A stretch of 64,000 nucleotides of DNA from an uncultured Pelagibacteraceae bacterium (GCA_902537845.1 CACBDC010000002.1:1-64000), one strand, 5' to 3'; shown: positions 26,682 through 36,892, counted from the stretch's first letter. The notes: generated by a model not told the origin, from the letters alone. A program made the numbers and translations.

Positions 26682-27418
26682 TAGAAAACTTTTTCTAAAT
26701 AAAGCCCATCAGGAGGTGCAGGGGGAGCGCAAAGTTTTCTTTTTTTTGAATTAATCAAGGATTTGATTGTTTCTGGTTTCCATTTTTTTTCACCTACAAA
26801 TTTTAAACAGCCAACCATTGATCTTACTTGTTTTTGTAAAAAAGATTTTGACTCAAAAGTAATTATAATTTTTTCACCTTTTTTCATTATTCTAGACTTG
26901 GTTATAGTCCTAATAGGGTTAGTAGCTGAGCATGAAGAAGCTCTCATTGAAGAAAAATTGTGCGTTCCTGAAAAATATTTAATTGCCTTTTTCATTTTAT
27001 TTATATCAAGTTTTTTTTTTATTAACCAAGACCTATTTTTATAAATAGGTGAAATAGTTGGTCGATTTAAAATTATATATTTGTATATTTTCTTTTTAGC
27101 ACTAAAACGTGCATGAAATTTAATATTTTTTTTTTTTATACTTGTTATTGAAATTGTTTTATTTTTTAAAAAAAAATTGACTGTGTTTAAAAATTTAAAT
27201 TTATCTTTTATTTCATGAGAAAATAGAAAATTTGCACTTTGACCTTTAGCGTGAACACCGGCATCAGTACGGCCAGAGCCATTAATTTTAATCCTCTTTT
27301 TAAGTGCTTTTGATAATGCTTTTTGAATTGTAGATTGAATAGAAATCCCATTTTTTTGAATTTGCCATCCAACAAAATTAGTGCCAAGATATTCAATAAT
27401 TATTTGATAATTGAACAT
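26678..27418 (-). CDS. truA: tRNA pseudouridine(38-40) synthase
   Basis: Isomerises uridines 38-40 in the anticodon arm. The 246 residues carry the catalytic Asp52 in NGSGRTDAGVHAKGQSA, the N-terminal EYLGTNFVGWQIQ, and HNFSSMRASSCSA. The ATG shares a base with the fmt stop (TAATG). Last gene of the def-fmt-truA run. Confidence 0.96.
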   Translation of the reverse strand: MFNYQIIIEYLGTNFVGWQIQKNGISIQSTIQKALSKALKKRIKINGSGRTDAGVHAKGQSANFLFSHEIKDKFKFLNTVNFFLKNKTISITSIKKKNIKFHARFSAKKKIYKYIILNRPTISPIYKNRSWLIKKKLDINKMKKAIKYFSGTHNFSSMRASSCSATNPIRTITKSRIMKKGEKIIITFESKSFLQKQVRSMVGCLKFVGEKKWKPETIKSLINSKKRKLCAPPAPPDGLYLEKVFY

Positions 27419-28335
27419 TAGGTAAGTATCTCACCTTTAACAATTTTATATCCTGCTAAAAAACTGTTAGCATCAAGCACTGCTTTTCCCTCTTTTTGAA
27501 TTAAGTTAATTTTAATAGCTTTATCATTACAACTAACCACGAGATCGTCTGTTAAAACCTCTCCTATCTCTCCTTGATTGTCATATAATTCTGCTTCAAG
27601 AATTTTAATTCTTTTCCCATTGTGTTTAAACCAAGCTCCAGGATATGGATTTAGACCGTTAATCTTTGCAATGAGTTTTTTAGCGTTTTCATTCCAATCA
27701 ATTTCTGACTCTTTTTTGCTTATTTTTTTTGCGTAAGTAACAAATTTATCCTGTTGATCAGTAAGTTTTACTATATCTTTTTCAAACAAGGAAATCGACT
27801 CTAGTATTAATTCTGCACCAATATTGGAAAGTCTTTTACTTAAAGATAAATAATTGTCTTTTGGATTGATATTGGTACTTTTCTGTAAAACATACGGGCC
27901 AGCATCAAGTTTAGGAACAATTTTCATTATGGAAATTCCAGTTTCCTTGTCCATTTCCATAATAGATCTTTGAATAGGTGCCGCACCTCTCCATCTTGGA
28001 AGAAGTGATGCATGAATATTTAAAAATATTAAATTTTTAATATTTAAAAATTTTTCTGGAATAATCTGACCGTAAGCAACTACTATTACAAAATTTACGT
28101 CAGAACTTTTTACAAATTCATAATCGGAGTCATTATTTAAATTCTCTGGAAATCTTACAGGGATTTTTAATTTTTCTGCCTCTATATGAATTGGAGATTT
28201 TATTATTTTTTGACCTCTAGATTTTTTCTTTGGTGGCTGAGTATATACTGATTTAATATCGTGATTTAAATTTAAAATTTGTAATGTTGGTATGGAAAAT
28301 TCTGGTGTTCCCATAAAAATTATTTTTGAAGCCAT
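27418..28335 (-). CDS. fmt: Methionyl-tRNA formyltransferase
   Basis: Formylates initiator Met-tRNA using 10-formyl-THF. The 305 residues show IIFMGTPEFSIPTLQIL, the catalytic region NIHASLLPRWRGAAPIQRSIM and ETGISIMKIVPKLDAGP. The C-terminal tRNA-binding domain has INGLNPYPGAWF. It lies 5 bases after def, which removes the formyl group, and overlaps truA. Confidence 0.97.
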   Translation of the reverse strand: MASKIIFMGTPEFSIPTLQILNLNHDIKSVYTQPPKKKSRGQKIIKSPIHIEAEKLKIPVRFPENLNNDSDYEFVKSSDVNFVIVVAYGQIIPEKFLNIKNLIFLNIHASLLPRWRGAAPIQRSIMEMDKETGISIMKIVPKLDAGPYVLQKSTNINPKDNYLSLSKRLSNIGAELILESISLFEKDIVKLTDQQDKFVTYAKKISKKESEIDWNENAKKLIAKINGLNPYPGAWFKHNGKRIKILEAELYDNQGEIGEVLTDDLVVSCNDKAIKINLIQKEGKAVLDANSFLAGYKIVKGEILT

Positions 28336-28340
28336 CTGTT

Positions 28341-28865
28341 TTAAAGTACAACTTTATCAAGTTCTTTTTTTTGTTTGACTAATTTTTTTACAATCATATC
28401 TCTCTTTAATTTAGATAAATAATCAATAAATAATACTCCATTCAAGTGATCAATCTCGTGTTGTATACAAGTAGATAGAAGACCATTAGCCTTGATTTCT
28501 TTTTTTTTTCCGTGGTAATCAATATATTTAACCTGGCATTCCGATGGCCTTTCTATTTCCGCAAAGTAACCTGGTAGAGACAGGCAGCCTTCTTCGTGGA
28601 TAGAAGTATTTTTAGATGTAGAAATTATTTCAGGGTTAATCAAAAAAAAAGGGTTTTTTTTCTCTTTGTCTTTTGACACATCAATCACTATTGCACGTTT
28701 TAAAACCCCTACCTGCACCGCGGCCAAACCTATGCCAGGAGCTGAATACATAGTTTCCAGCATATCATCCAGCAACCTTCTTAATTCATCATCAACTTTT
28801 TCTAAAAATTCACTTTTTTTTCTTAATATGGGATCTGGTTCAACTACAATTTTTCTTTGAGACAT
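28341..28865 (-). CDS. def: Peptide deformylase
   Basis: Metal-dependent removal of the N-formyl group from nascent proteins. The 174 residues have all three motifs: [19 protein letters not shown] (metal ligand C94) and QHEIDHLNG (H136, E137, H140). The start is [16 protein letters not shown]. It lies 17 bases after the large periplasmic protein gene and is clustered with fmt. Confidence 0.97.
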   Translation of the reverse strand: MSQRKIVVEPDPILRKKSEFLEKVDDELRRLLDDMLETMYSAPGIGLAAVQVGVLKRAIVIDVSKDKEKKNPFFLINPEIISTSKNTSIHEEGCLSLPGYFAEIERPSECQVKYIDYHGKKKEIKANGLLSTCIQHEIDHLNGVLFIDYLSKLKRDMIVKKLVKQKKELDKVVL

Positions 28866-28882
28866 TACTAATTATATTTTAA

Positions 28883-30616
28883 TTAAGTCCGCAATGGTAG
28901 AGCTGAATTCAAAACTTTATTTCTTATAGTTACTAAATCCATCTTATTTAAAAGATTAGTCACAAAATATATAGTTTCTGGATCAAGTTGATAAGGTTCG
29001 TCCTCACCAATAATTTCAACAATCTTTAAAGCTAAGAAAGCTTTCTGATCTTTTTCGATCAATTGTAATAAATTTTTTGGTACATCAAATTTTTTTGAAA
29101 GTTCAGTATATTTAAAGTTAGCTGGTAAAATAAATCCATCTTTAAGAAGTGCATCGGCTAAAGCTAAATCTTTTGCAGAAATAAAATATTTCTTATTTTT
29201 TGATATTCTTTTAAAAATTTTATCTATATCTTTTTGTACTTTTTTTTTATTTTCGCCTTCAACAAAATACTTCAAAATTTTTGATTGATGTAAAATTTTA
29301 TCATTATATTTTACTTTTCCTAAAAAAATATCTTCCTCAGAAACAATCCGTGTCAGTGATATTTCTTTGTATCTATCCGGTAAGTTTTCAATACCAATTT
29401 CTTCAATTTTATCGCTCAAAAACTTTGAATAAATATTACTTAAATCTGCTTTTTTAAATAAATCTTCCAATAGAAAAAGATACTCTATTTTTAATTCGTT
29501 TGACTCAGATAATAAGTATTTCTGGTAAATAAGTGCTCTTGCATCACTTTCATTTAAAGTTTGATAATTTGACTTCGCATTAACTAAGATATTTAAATTA
29601 AAAGGTATTTGTTTGTAAATTTCAAAAATCTTTTTTTTATCTAGTTGATTATTATTTGCCGCAATTTCTAACTCTTTTAACTTTTCTTTATCTGAAGCAT
29701 CCTCTAATTTAATAAGATTCGCTGCATTTAAATATTTCCATATCTCTGTTTTTGTTTTTTCTGTAGGTTCATACTTAAAATCAGCGATAGTTATGCTGGA
29801 CAGATAAAAATTTAAAAGATTTTTTTCGTTAATTTTGTTTATTGTTTTATCTGAAACTCCTAAAAGAAAATTTATCTTATCATCATAAAATTTACTTGAC
29901 TGATTCTGCTCACGTAATAGATCCAGTAGAAGTTGAGCTTCTGCTTTTTTATTGTTAAAGATTAAACAATAAATCTTAAATTTTTCTAAATAAGAATCTT
30001 TTATATTTGCATCAATAAATTTTATTTTTTCACAGCCTTCTTTTATGTTTGCACTTGCTATATTTTTATCTACTAAATATTGAACAGCTCGGCCTTTACC
30101 TTCAAATTCTTCATTCTGTTTCAAAAAACTTTCTATAAGTTCAATCCGATCATTTTGAATTAACCAATTAATCTTTAAATCAACAAATTCTTTCTCGGTC
30201 ATTCCTTGAGGTGGATAGGAAAATGAAAATAAGATTATTTCCAAAATTTCGTTAGAAGATTTTGAAAGTGGAATTTTGCTAAGCCTTTTCATACTTGATC
30301 TTAAATCATCAGCCTTTGTTGAAGACCACATATTCAAATTAAAATCATAATTCGCAGGTTCAAAAATACCATAAACTTTTTGTTGATTTGATTGAATTGA
30401 GGCGCCTTCTTGAATTTGAATTTTTTCCAACGCTTTGATTGTTTGAGATGATTGTGAGTTAGATTGAGATTGCGAAGCTTCATTCTCTTTCTGTAGAGAT
30501 TCATTTGTAACTTCCTTTTTATTTTTCCAAATATCTATTTTCTCTTCACTCAAAATTGGTGAAAAAGAAAAAATAATTAATAAGCCTAATAAATAACTAA
30601 AGCTTTTTAATTTCAT
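28883..30616 (-). CDS. Secreted/periplasmic hypothetical protein, helical-repeat-like (577 aa)
   Basis: 577 residues with a clear signal peptide (MKLKSFSYLLGLLIIFSFSP, likely cleaved just before EEKID). A Gln/Ser/Asn-rich linker runs to about residue 75, followed by a long all-helical region with paired helices reminiscent of TPR/HEAT-type scaffolds. No catalytic motif is visible. An unnamed protein of this kind lies near aroK in many alphaproteobacteria (from memory). It overlaps the upstream 59-aa membrane protein by 20 bases, so the two are probably made together. Function unknown; a cell-envelope scaffold is possible. Confidence 0.8.
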   Translation of the reverse strand: MKLKSFSYLLGLLIIFSFSPILSEEKIDIWKNKKEVTNESLQKENEASQSQSNSQSSQTIKALEKIQIQEGASIQSNQQKVYGIFEPANYDFNLNMWSSTKADDLRSSMKRLSKIPLSKSSNEILEIILFSFSYPPQGMTEKEFVDLKINWLIQNDRIELIESFLKQNEEFEGKGRAVQYLVDKNIASANIKEGCEKIKFIDANIKDSYLEKFKIYCLIFNNKKAEAQLLLDLLREQNQSSKFYDDKINFLLGVSDKTINKINEKNLLNFYLSSITIADFKYEPTEKTKTEIWKYLNAANLIKLEDASDKEKLKELEIAANNNQLDKKKIFEIYKQIPFNLNILVNAKSNYQTLNESDARALIYQKYLLSESNELKIEYLFLLEDLFKKADLSNIYSKFLSDKIEEIGIENLPDRYKEISLTRIVSEEDIFLGKVKYNDKILHQSKILKYFVEGENKKKVQKDIDKIFKRISKNKKYFISAKDLALADALLKDGFILPANFKYTELSKKFDVPKNLLQLIEKDQKAFLALKIVEIIGEDEPYQLDPETIYFVTNLLNKMDLVTIRNKVLNSALPLRT

Positions 30617-30776
30617 TTGTTACATCAATTTGGTATTTTTTTTCTGGACTTGGAAAACTTATTTTTTCAATTAAAAAAATCGCAACAATAAAAATAACAA
30701 TTACTAATAATAACTTTACTAAAGTTTTAATTATAGAACTTCCTAAACTTGGCTGCCTATTGTATTTAAGTTGCAT
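30597..30776 (-). CDS. Small single-pass membrane protein (59 aa)
   Basis: One residue below the apparent ORF-track cut-off. ATG 30776 opens a frame ending TAG at 30597, overlapping the next gene's start by 20 bases. A basic N-terminus (MQLKYNRQPSLGSSIIKT) leads into one hydrophobic helix (about 20-37, LVKLLLVIVIFIVAIFL) and a short polar C-terminus. The layout fits an inner-membrane protein with its N-terminus inside. Not recognised. Good coding features (positive-inside rule, tight overlap) support it, and it starts 72 bases from the divergent aroK. Confidence 0.72.
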   Translation of the reverse strand: MQLKYNRQPSLGSSIIKTLVKLLLVIVIFIVAIFLIEKISFPSPEKKYQIDVTNEIKKL

Positions 30777-30848
30777 ACTGTAAGATTTAATTTAAACTCA
30801 ATAAATAAGACATATTTATGAAAATTCAAAATCAAAAAGGATGTTAAA

Positions 30849-31364
30849 TTGCCTAAAAACCTAATTTTAACAGGAATGATGGGAGTAGGCAAATCAACTA
30901 TTGGTAAAATTTTAGCCAAAAAGCTTAATTATAACTTTGTAGATATTGATAAGCTTATCGAGATTAAAGAAGGTTGTTCGATAAATTTAATATTCAAAAA
31001 TAAAAGTGAAAATTACTTTAGGAAAATTGAGAGTGAAATTACTCTTGCAGAATTAAAAAAAAATAACTCTGTAATTTCCTTAGGCGGAGGAGCTTTTTTA
31101 AGTAGTTCAATAAGGAGTTATGCTAAAAAAGTGTCTCTTAGTTTTTGGCTAGACGTTCCACTGGAAGAATTGATTAAAAGATTAAAGAAAAGTAGACAAA
31201 GACCACTTTTATTTAATAAAAATATAAGTGAAACTGTTAAAAAAATTTATTTTGAAAGAAAAAAAATTTATAATGAGGCTGATCATAGAATTAAATGTAG
31301 ATCTTTAAGGTCTGAAGAAATAGCGAAAAAAATACTTGTTTTTTATGAAAAATCAGGAAATTAA
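30849..31364 (+). CDS. aroK: Shikimate kinase
   Basis: Phosphorylates shikimate in aromatic amino-acid synthesis. The 171 residues have Walker A GMMGVGKSTIG, the DIDKLIE shikimate site, and GGGAFL. The start codon is TTG at 30849: the reading frame has no usable ATG, and AAAAAGGA lies 8 bases upstream. The nearby ATG at 30841 opens only an 8-codon frame. aroB follows with a 20-base overlap. Confidence 0.96.
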   Translation: MPKNLILTGMMGVGKSTIGKILAKKLNYNFVDIDKLIEIKEGCSINLIFKNKSENYFRKIESEITLAELKKNNSVISLGGGAFLSSSIRSYAKKVSLSFWLDVPLEELIKRLKKSRQRPLLFNKNISETVKKIYFERKKIYNEADHRIKCRSLRSEEIAKKILVFYEKSGN

Positions 31365-32457
31365 ATTTAAAAGTAAAAGCAGCAATTATACAATTATAGT
31401 AGGTAATAATTCCCTAAAAGTTTTGCCAAAACGAATAAGATCGCTTTGCCCAAAAACAAAAAAAATAGCTCTAATAATTGATCGAAATATTCCTGTGAAA
31501 TTTAAAAAAGATTTAAAAAAAAAATTAAAAAATTATAACCTTTTATTTTTACCATTCGTTGCAAACGAAAAAAATAAATCACTGCATACAATTAATTTTT
31601 TTCTAAAAATATTGCTGAATAAAAATTTTAACAGATCCGACTTAGTGATTGGTGTTGGTGGTGGTATCACTGGGGATGTAGCGGGTTTTGTAGCGAGTAT
31701 TTTTAAAAGAGGAATTAATTTCATTAATGTTCCCACAACATTACTTGCCCAGGTTGACGCGGCTATAGGAGGAAAAACTGGAGTAAACTCAAGTCATGGA
31801 AAAAATCTTATAGGATCATTCTATCAGCCAAAATTAGTTTTAAGCGACACATCTCTTTTAAATTCTTTATCTAAAAAAGAAATGATTTGTGGTTATGCTG
31901 AAATTTTGAAGCACGCAATTATTAAAGATAAAAAGTTTTTTTATTGGTTGGAAAAAAATAGTAAGTCGATCTTCAATAAAAAAAGTAAAGAGTTAGCTTA
32001 TGCAATTAAAAAAAGCTGTGAAATAAAAATTCATTTCGTAACTCAAGACCTTAACGAAAAAGGTTTAAGAATGACTCTAAATTTCGGTCATACATTTGCT
32101 CATGCTATTGAAGTTAAAAATAATTACTCCAAAAAAATTGCTCATGGGGAAGCTGTTTTATCTGGCATGATTTTAGAAACCAAACTTTCTACTTTAAAGA
32201 ATATTTGCTCACCAAAGACACTAAACCAAATTAAAAATATTTATTTGCAAAATGGTTTGGCTTATACTTTTAAAAAATATTCAAAAAAAAACTCAATTAA
32301 TAATTTAATCACTTATCTTAAAAATGATAAAAAAAATGATGATGACAAAATAAATTTTATTCTCTTGAAAGATATAGGTAAACCTACTTTGCCTAATAAA
32401 AATAAAGTTTCAATACAATATTTAAAAAAGATCAGTAAAATTATTTCTCAATACTAA
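31345..32457 (+). CDS. aroB: 3-dehydroquinate synthase
   Basis: Second step of the shikimate pathway (DAHP to dehydroquinate) using NAD and a divalent metal. The ORF track starts at TTG 31336; I prefer ATG 31345, three codons in, giving 370 residues. Motifs are GVGGGITGDVAGFVASIFKRGI, VPTTLLAQVDAAIGGKTGVN, and metal ligands in CGYAEILKHAII and LNFGHTFAHAIE. The 3' end overlaps the convergent bolA gene by 17 bases. Confidence 0.97.
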   Translation: MKNQEIKFKSKSSNYTIIVGNNSLKVLPKRIRSLCPKTKKIALIIDRNIPVKFKKDLKKKLKNYNLLFLPFVANEKNKSLHTINFFLKILLNKNFNRSDLVIGVGGGITGDVAGFVASIFKRGINFINVPTTLLAQVDAAIGGKTGVNSSHGKNLIGSFYQPKLVLSDTSLLNSLSKKEMICGYAEILKHAIIKDKKFFYWLEKNSKSIFNKKSKELAYAIKKSCEIKIHFVTQDLNEKGLRMTLNFGHTFAHAIEVKNNYSKKIAHGEAVLSGMILETKLSTLKNICSPKTLNQIKNIYLQNGLAYTFKKYSKKNSINNLITYLKNDKKNDDDKINFILLKDIGKPTLPNKNKVSIQYLKKISKIISQY

Positions 32458-32698
32458 TCTCTAAGGCATGAATTTTTGTTTTAAGATCCTGACTTAAAAT
32501 TTTCATTATCATTTTTTGAGCGCTCACTCTTGATATAGAGTTTAAATATAGAGATTTAATCTTCAAATGTAAGTGAAATTTATTTGGAGTAAATGATTTA
32601 TGCCCCCTGTGCTTGTGAGAATTATCAACAATTTTAATGTCCTCAATTTTTATTTGATTATTTATTTTCTCACAAATTTCTTCAAAATAATTTTTCAT
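32441..32698 (-). CDS. bolA: BolA family protein
   Basis: 85 residues. The BolA core is visible as DIKIVDNSHKHRGHKSFTPNKFHLHLKI, with the conserved His residues that bind [2Fe-2S] clusters with monothiol glutaredoxins. BolA proteins act in iron-sulfur delivery or as redox-linked regulators. Divergent from the J-protein gene across 30 bases; bolA next to J protein-cobS-cobT is a conserved alphaproteobacterial arrangement. Confidence 0.9.
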   Translation of the reverse strand: MKNYFEEICEKINNQIKIEDIKIVDNSHKHRGHKSFTPNKFHLHLKIKSLYLNSISRVSAQKMIMKILSQDLKTKIHALEISIEK

Positions 32699-32728
32699 TT
32701 TTTTAATTTTACTATATAGAATTATTCA

Positions 32729-33244
32729 ATGAAAATAATTTGTGATTGGGAAAATTGTAATGAAATTGGGGCGTATAAAGCGCCTGTGGAAAAAGATAAT
32801 AGCAAAAAATATAGATTACTTTGTTTAAATCACATTAAAATTTTTAATCGAAATTGGAATTACTTCGAAAATATGAATGACCAAGAAATAGAATTTTTTA
32901 TTAAATCTGACTTAACATGGCATAAATCTACAAAAACTTTTGGATCTTCTGACAACTTTTTCAATATGTTATGGAATAATGCTTTAGATGATAAATTAAA
33001 CATCTTTAAAAGCTCAAATTTTAGAGATTTTAAAAGAACAAAAGTTTCTCAGCAGGATAAAGATGCTTTACAAGTAATGGATTTAAATCAGGATGTTAAA
33101 TGGGAGCAAATACACTCAAAATTCAAAGAACTTGTAAAAAAATACCATCCTGATAAAAACCAAGGAAATAAAAAGTTTGAAGACAAGCTAAAAAAAATTA
33201 CATTGGCTTATAGTCAACTTAAAAAAACTTTAGGAAAAAAATGA
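32729..33244 (+). CDS. J-domain (DnaJ-like) co-chaperone
   Basis: 171 residues. The J domain is C-terminal (about 110-171) with the HPD motif in [19 protein letters not shown], the reverse of classical DnaJ. The N-terminal part ([16 protein letters not shown] and [17 protein letters not shown]) holds three cysteines and a histidine that could form a small zinc site. Expected to stimulate DnaK on a specific client. Overlaps cobS as ATGA, so the J protein, CobS and CobT are translationally coupled and may act on one target. Confidence 0.92.
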   Translation: MKIICDWENCNEIGAYKAPVEKDNSKKYRLLCLNHIKIFNRNWNYFENMNDQEIEFFIKSDLTWHKSTKTFGSSDNFFNMLWNNALDDKLNIFKSSNFRDFKRTKVSQQDKDALQVMDLNQDVKWEQIHSKFKELVKKYHPDKNQGNKKFEDKLKKITLAYSQLKKTLGKK

Positions 33245-34218
33245 GTTCAGAACAGTTTATACAAAAACCTGATATGAAATTATCAGTCAAACAAACTTTT
33301 GGTTTTGAAAGCGATATGAAGGTTGGTGCTTTCTCGAAGAAAAATGAATATGTTCCAAAAATTGACCCTGATTACAAGTTCGATAAAGATACTACGTTAG
33401 CAATATTGGCTGGTTTCTCTTTTAACAAAAGAGTTTTAATTCAAGGTTATCACGGAACAGGTAAGTCTACTCATATAGAACAAGTGGCTGCAAGACTAAA
33501 TTGGCCATGTGTAAGAGTGAACTTAGACAGTCATATAAGCAGAATTGATTTGATAGGCAAAGACGCAATTATTTTAAAAGATGGGAAGCAGGTTACTAAG
33601 TTTAAAGAAGGTATCTTGCCATGGTCAATTCAAAACCCTGTTGCCCTTGTCTTCGATGAGTATGATGCCGGCAGACCAGATGTAATGTTTGTAATTCAAA
33701 GAATTTTGGAAAGTGATGGTAATTTTACTTTGTTAGATAAAAATAAGGTATTAGAACAACATGATTTTTTCAGAATATTTGCGACCACTAATACAGTAGG
33801 CTTAGGAGATACTACGGGTCTCTATCACGGCACTCAACAAATTAACCAAGGTCAGATGGATAGATGGAATATTGTCTCCACACTAAATTACCTTCCATTT
33901 GAAAAAGAATTAGAAATAGTTTTAGCAAAAAACAAAGATCTTAATAATAAAGATGGGAAGGAACTTCTTTCTAATATGATCAAAGTTGCTGATCTTACAA
34001 GAAAAGGATTTATTAATGGTGATATCTCTACTGTTATGAGTCCTCGTACAGTTTTACATTGGGCAGAGAATACAAGTATTTTTAAAGATCAAGGATATGC
34101 TTTTAGGATTACATTTTTAAATAAATGTGATGAATTAGAGAAAAAAATTATTTCTGAGTATTACCAGAGATGTTTTGGTGAAGATTTACCAGAGTCATCT
34201 ATCAATATCACTTTATAA
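33241..34218 (+). CDS. cobS: CobS-type AAA+ ATPase (cobaltochelatase subunit CobS-like)
   Basis: 325-residue AAA+ ATPase. Walker A is [18 protein letters not shown], Walker [15 protein letters not shown], and the arginine-finger side reads [19 protein letters not shown]. The pattern is clearly CobS, the ring ATPase that works with CobT and CobN to put cobalt into the corrin ring. No CobN or other cobalamin gene is in the window, so the substrate is open. Starts inside the J-protein stop, and cobT follows after one base. Confidence 0.93.
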   Translation: MSSEQFIQKPDMKLSVKQTFGFESDMKVGAFSKKNEYVPKIDPDYKFDKDTTLAILAGFSFNKRVLIQGYHGTGKSTHIEQVAARLNWPCVRVNLDSHISRIDLIGKDAIILKDGKQVTKFKEGILPWSIQNPVALVFDEYDAGRPDVMFVIQRILESDGNFTLLDKNKVLEQHDFFRIFATTNTVGLGDTTGLYHGTQQINQGQMDRWNIVSTLNYLPFEKELEIVLAKNKDLNNKDGKELLSNMIKVADLTRKGFINGDISTVMSPRTVLHWAENTSIFKDQGYAFRITFLNKCDELEKKIISEYYQRCFGEDLPESSINITL

Positions 34219-34219
34219 A

Positions 34220-36019
34220 GTGGAAAATAAGAAAGAAAAAATAGCTGATTTTAAAACTGCGATAAGTTCTACAGTAAGATCATTATCTAATTCTGAAAAA
34301 ATCGAAGTTTCTTTTGGCAATGATAATTCCAAATCTGGAACAAACTCAATTAGACTGCCAGAACTAAGCCCTGTTAATAATAAATTAAATTATAATCAAA
34401 TAAGAGCGATAGCAGATTCAAAATCCTTGAGACATAGATTCTCTAATCCAAAAGTATTTAAACAATATGAGCCGGAAGGAAATATATCTAAACAGTTATA
34501 TAGTATTTCAGAAAAAATTAGATGTGAAAAAATTGGAACTAGCTATTTTAAAGGAGTAAAAAACAATATTGAAACTTTTTACCAAGATAGAGTAAATAAC
34601 TTAGATCTTAAAAGCAGTGAAGATAAAATTATTGAGTCTTTTGAAAATTATTTGAGAACAAAATTTCTTGATTTTAAAAGTAACGTTCAAATCGACAAAA
34701 AACTAAAATCATACAAAAAGGATTTAAATGAGAAATTTAAAAGTAAGATCAGTCAATTAAATGAATTTACCTTAAATCAAGAAAAATTTAATTCTCTTAT
34801 TTCTGAGCTTATTGCAAATATGAATCTCGATGAAAATCTAGATGAGGAGGAAAAAAAAGATGATGAAAAAAATAACGATGATAAACAAAATAAACCAGAT
34901 AATCATGAAAAACAGGCAAAAGAAAAAGCGGATAAGCAAGAGGAAATGTCTATAGACTCTACCATGCCAGATCTTGAAAATGAAGCTAAGGAATCAGACC
35001 AGGCTGAGGAAAATATTGAAATAGAAGACAGTTCTAAACAAGATTTAAGAAAAAAAGGGAAAAGTGCTTTAGGTGACTTAAATTATAAAACCTACACTGA
35101 AGAATTTGATGAAATTATTAAAGCTGAGGAATTGGAGAATACTGAAGAACTTACTAGACTAAGAAAAAATTTAGATCAGCAATTATTACAACTAAAAAAT
35201 TTCATTTCTAAACTTGCAAACAAGTTGCAAAGAAAACTTTTGGCCAAACAAAATAGATCTTGGAATTTCGACCTTGAGGAAGGTTTATTAGATACATCAA
35301 AATTGCCAAGAATAATTATGGATCCATTTAATTCTTTATCTTTTAAAAAAGAAAAAGATATTGAGTTCAAAGATACATTAGTAACAATTTTAATTGATAA
35401 CTCTGGTTCAATGAGAGGTAAACCAATTTCAGTAGCAGCAATCTGCGCTGATATATTATCAAGGACGTTAGAAAGATGTGCAGTCAAAGTAGAAATACTT
35501 GGCTTTACTACAAAACATTGGAAAGGAGGATCTTCTAGAGAAAAATGGATGAAAAATAATAAACCAACTTTACCAGGAAGATTAAATGATCTTAGACACA
35601 TTATTTATAAATCAGCGGACACACCTTGGAGACAAGCTAAAAATAATATGGGTCTAATGCTTAAAGAGGGGTTATTAAAAGAAAACATTGATGGTGAGGC
35701 ACTTAAATGGGCTTACAATAAAATGAATAGAAGAAAAGAAGAAAGAAAAATCCTTATGGTTATCTCAGATGGGGCTCCAGTGGATGACTCTACTTTGTCA
35801 ACGAATACAAGTGACTATCTTGAGTCTAACCTAAAAAAAACAGTCAAATGGATTGAGAATAAAACAAACATTGAATTATTAGCTATTGGTATTGGTCATG
35901 ATGTTACAAGATACTATAATCAAGCTGTAAAAATTACAGATGTTCAGGATTTAGGTGATGTAATGATAAATCAGCTAACTGATCTATTTGTCGAAAAAAA
36001 TAAAAAAACAATTCACTAA
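34220..36019 (+). CDS. cobT: CobT-type VWA-domain protein (cobaltochelatase subunit CobT-like)
   Basis: The ORF track starts at TTG 34175 inside cobS; I choose GTG 34220 ([18 protein letters not shown]), one base after the cobS stop, giving 599 residues. The N-terminal helical part is followed by a highly acidic, Lys/Asp/Glu-rich linker (about 200-290) and a C-terminal von Willebrand A domain with the MIDAS motif [14 protein letters not shown] and [13 protein letters not shown]. It is the partner of the AAA+ CobS ring. The 3' end overlaps the opposite-strand transporter by 4 bases. Confidence 0.92.
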   Translation: MENKKEKIADFKTAISSTVRSLSNSEKIEVSFGNDNSKSGTNSIRLPELSPVNNKLNYNQIRAIADSKSLRHRFSNPKVFKQYEPEGNISKQLYSISEKIRCEKIGTSYFKGVKNNIETFYQDRVNNLDLKSSEDKIIESFENYLRTKFLDFKSNVQIDKKLKSYKKDLNEKFKSKISQLNEFTLNQEKFNSLISELIANMNLDENLDEEEKKDDEKNNDDKQNKPDNHEKQAKEKADKQEEMSIDSTMPDLENEAKESDQAEENIEIEDSSKQDLRKKGKSALGDLNYKTYTEEFDEIIKAEELENTEELTRLRKNLDQQLLQLKNFISKLANKLQRKLLAKQNRSWNFDLEEGLLDTSKLPRIIMDPFNSLSFKKEKDIEFKDTLVTILIDNSGSMRGKPISVAAICADILSRTLERCAVKVEILGFTTKHWKGGSSREKWMKNNKPTLPGRLNDLRHIIYKSADTPWRQAKNNMGLMLKEGLLKENIDGEALKWAYNKMNRRKEERKILMVISDGAPVDDSTLSTNTSDYLESNLKKTVKWIENKTNIELLAIGIGHDVTRYYNQAVKITDVQDLGDVMINQLTDLFVEKNKKTIH

Positions 36020-36591
36020 TTCTTTATTTCTGAAACCGAACTTTCAGAAAAGTCTTTTATTTTGTTAATTAGTAATCTAAATGGAATTAACATTGCCAGT
36101 GCTATAAATAGCTTAACGGCTAAATCTCCGAAAGCTAAAGTCACCCAAGGTATTCCTGTTGCATAAAAAGCAATTGAAAAAAATAGTAATGTATCTGTTA
36201 CAGATCCAATTATTGATGATACAAGAGGAGCTACATACCATATTTTTTTTCTTAAAGAGTTAAAGATTTGAATATCTAAGTTTTGAGCAATAAAAAATGC
36301 AACACCGGAGCCGACAGCGATCCTAATAGAAATAATATCTGAAAAATTAGTCGATACAAATATTGTGAGGAGCACTCCAATAGTAAAACCAATATATACA
36401 ATTTTTCTCGCAACCAATTTGCCGTAAGCGCGGTTTGCTAAATCTGTGATTAAAAAAGTTATCGGGTAACTAAAAGCACCATAAGTTAAGATTTCATTTA
36501 ATCCAAAATATTGGATTGGAAACTGAACTAAATAGTTTGAGAGAACTACAACCAAACCCATTAGTAGGGAGAGTTTATAAAATAAATTCAT
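36016..36591 (-). CDS. VUT family (YhhQ-like) queuosine precursor transporter
   Basis: 191-residue integral membrane protein with about six hydrophobic helices. The signature is [30 protein letters not shown] and [42 protein letters not shown], which fits the VUT/YhhQ family that takes up queuine or preQ0/preQ1 for tRNA modification. It starts 7 bases after rpmB, and its 3' end overlaps cobT by 4 bases. The family is fairly sure; the substrate is from family knowledge. Confidence 0.88.
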   Translation of the reverse strand: MNLFYKLSLLMGLVVVLSNYLVQFPIQYFGLNEILTYGAFSYPITFLITDLANRAYGKLVARKIVYIGFTIGVLLTIFVSTNFSDIISIRIAVGSGVAFFIAQNLDIQIFNSLRKKIWYVAPLVSSIIGSVTDTLLFFSIAFYATGIPWVTLAFGDLAVKLFIALAMLIPFRLLINKIKDFSESSVSEIKN

Positions 36592-36598
36592 TTTTGAA

Positions 36599-36877
36599 TT
36601 ATGATTTTGCTGAAATTGATGCTTTAATCTTTTTAACTTTTTTTGATAGTTTAGCGTTTTTTGCTGATATTAAAAACTTGTCCAAACCCCCTTTGAAGTC
36701 GACAGTTCTAAGCGCAGCGTTCGCTACATTTAATTTGATATCCTTTTTTAAGATATCGCTTCTAAATGTGACTTTCTTTAAATTGGGCAAAAACCTTCTT
36801 TTAGTTTTATTTTTCGCGTGACTAACGTTGTGACCTTTTAAGGGTGATATTCCTGTCAATTCACATTTTTTAGACAT
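36599..36877 (-). CDS. rpmB: 50S ribosomal protein L28
   Basis: 92 residues matching L28: MSKKCELTGISPLKGHNVSHAKNKTKRRFLPNL, followed by the basic core and a Lys-rich end. Only one Cys in the N-terminal motif, so a zinc-free form. It has its own predicted promoter 16 bases upstream of the ATG, overlapping the end of pyrD, and a VUT transporter gene follows. Confidence 0.96.
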   Translation of the reverse strand: MSKKCELTGISPLKGHNVSHAKNKTKRRFLPNLKKVTFRSDILKKDIKLNVANAALRTVDFKGGLDKFLISAKNAKLSKKVKKIKASISAKS

Positions 36878-36892
36878 AATTTTTCCACGTGT

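Noticed and set aside
35176-35601. 141-aa minus-strand ORF opposite cobT
   Set aside because: Covers the antisense of the VWA domain; no start signal or recognisable motif.
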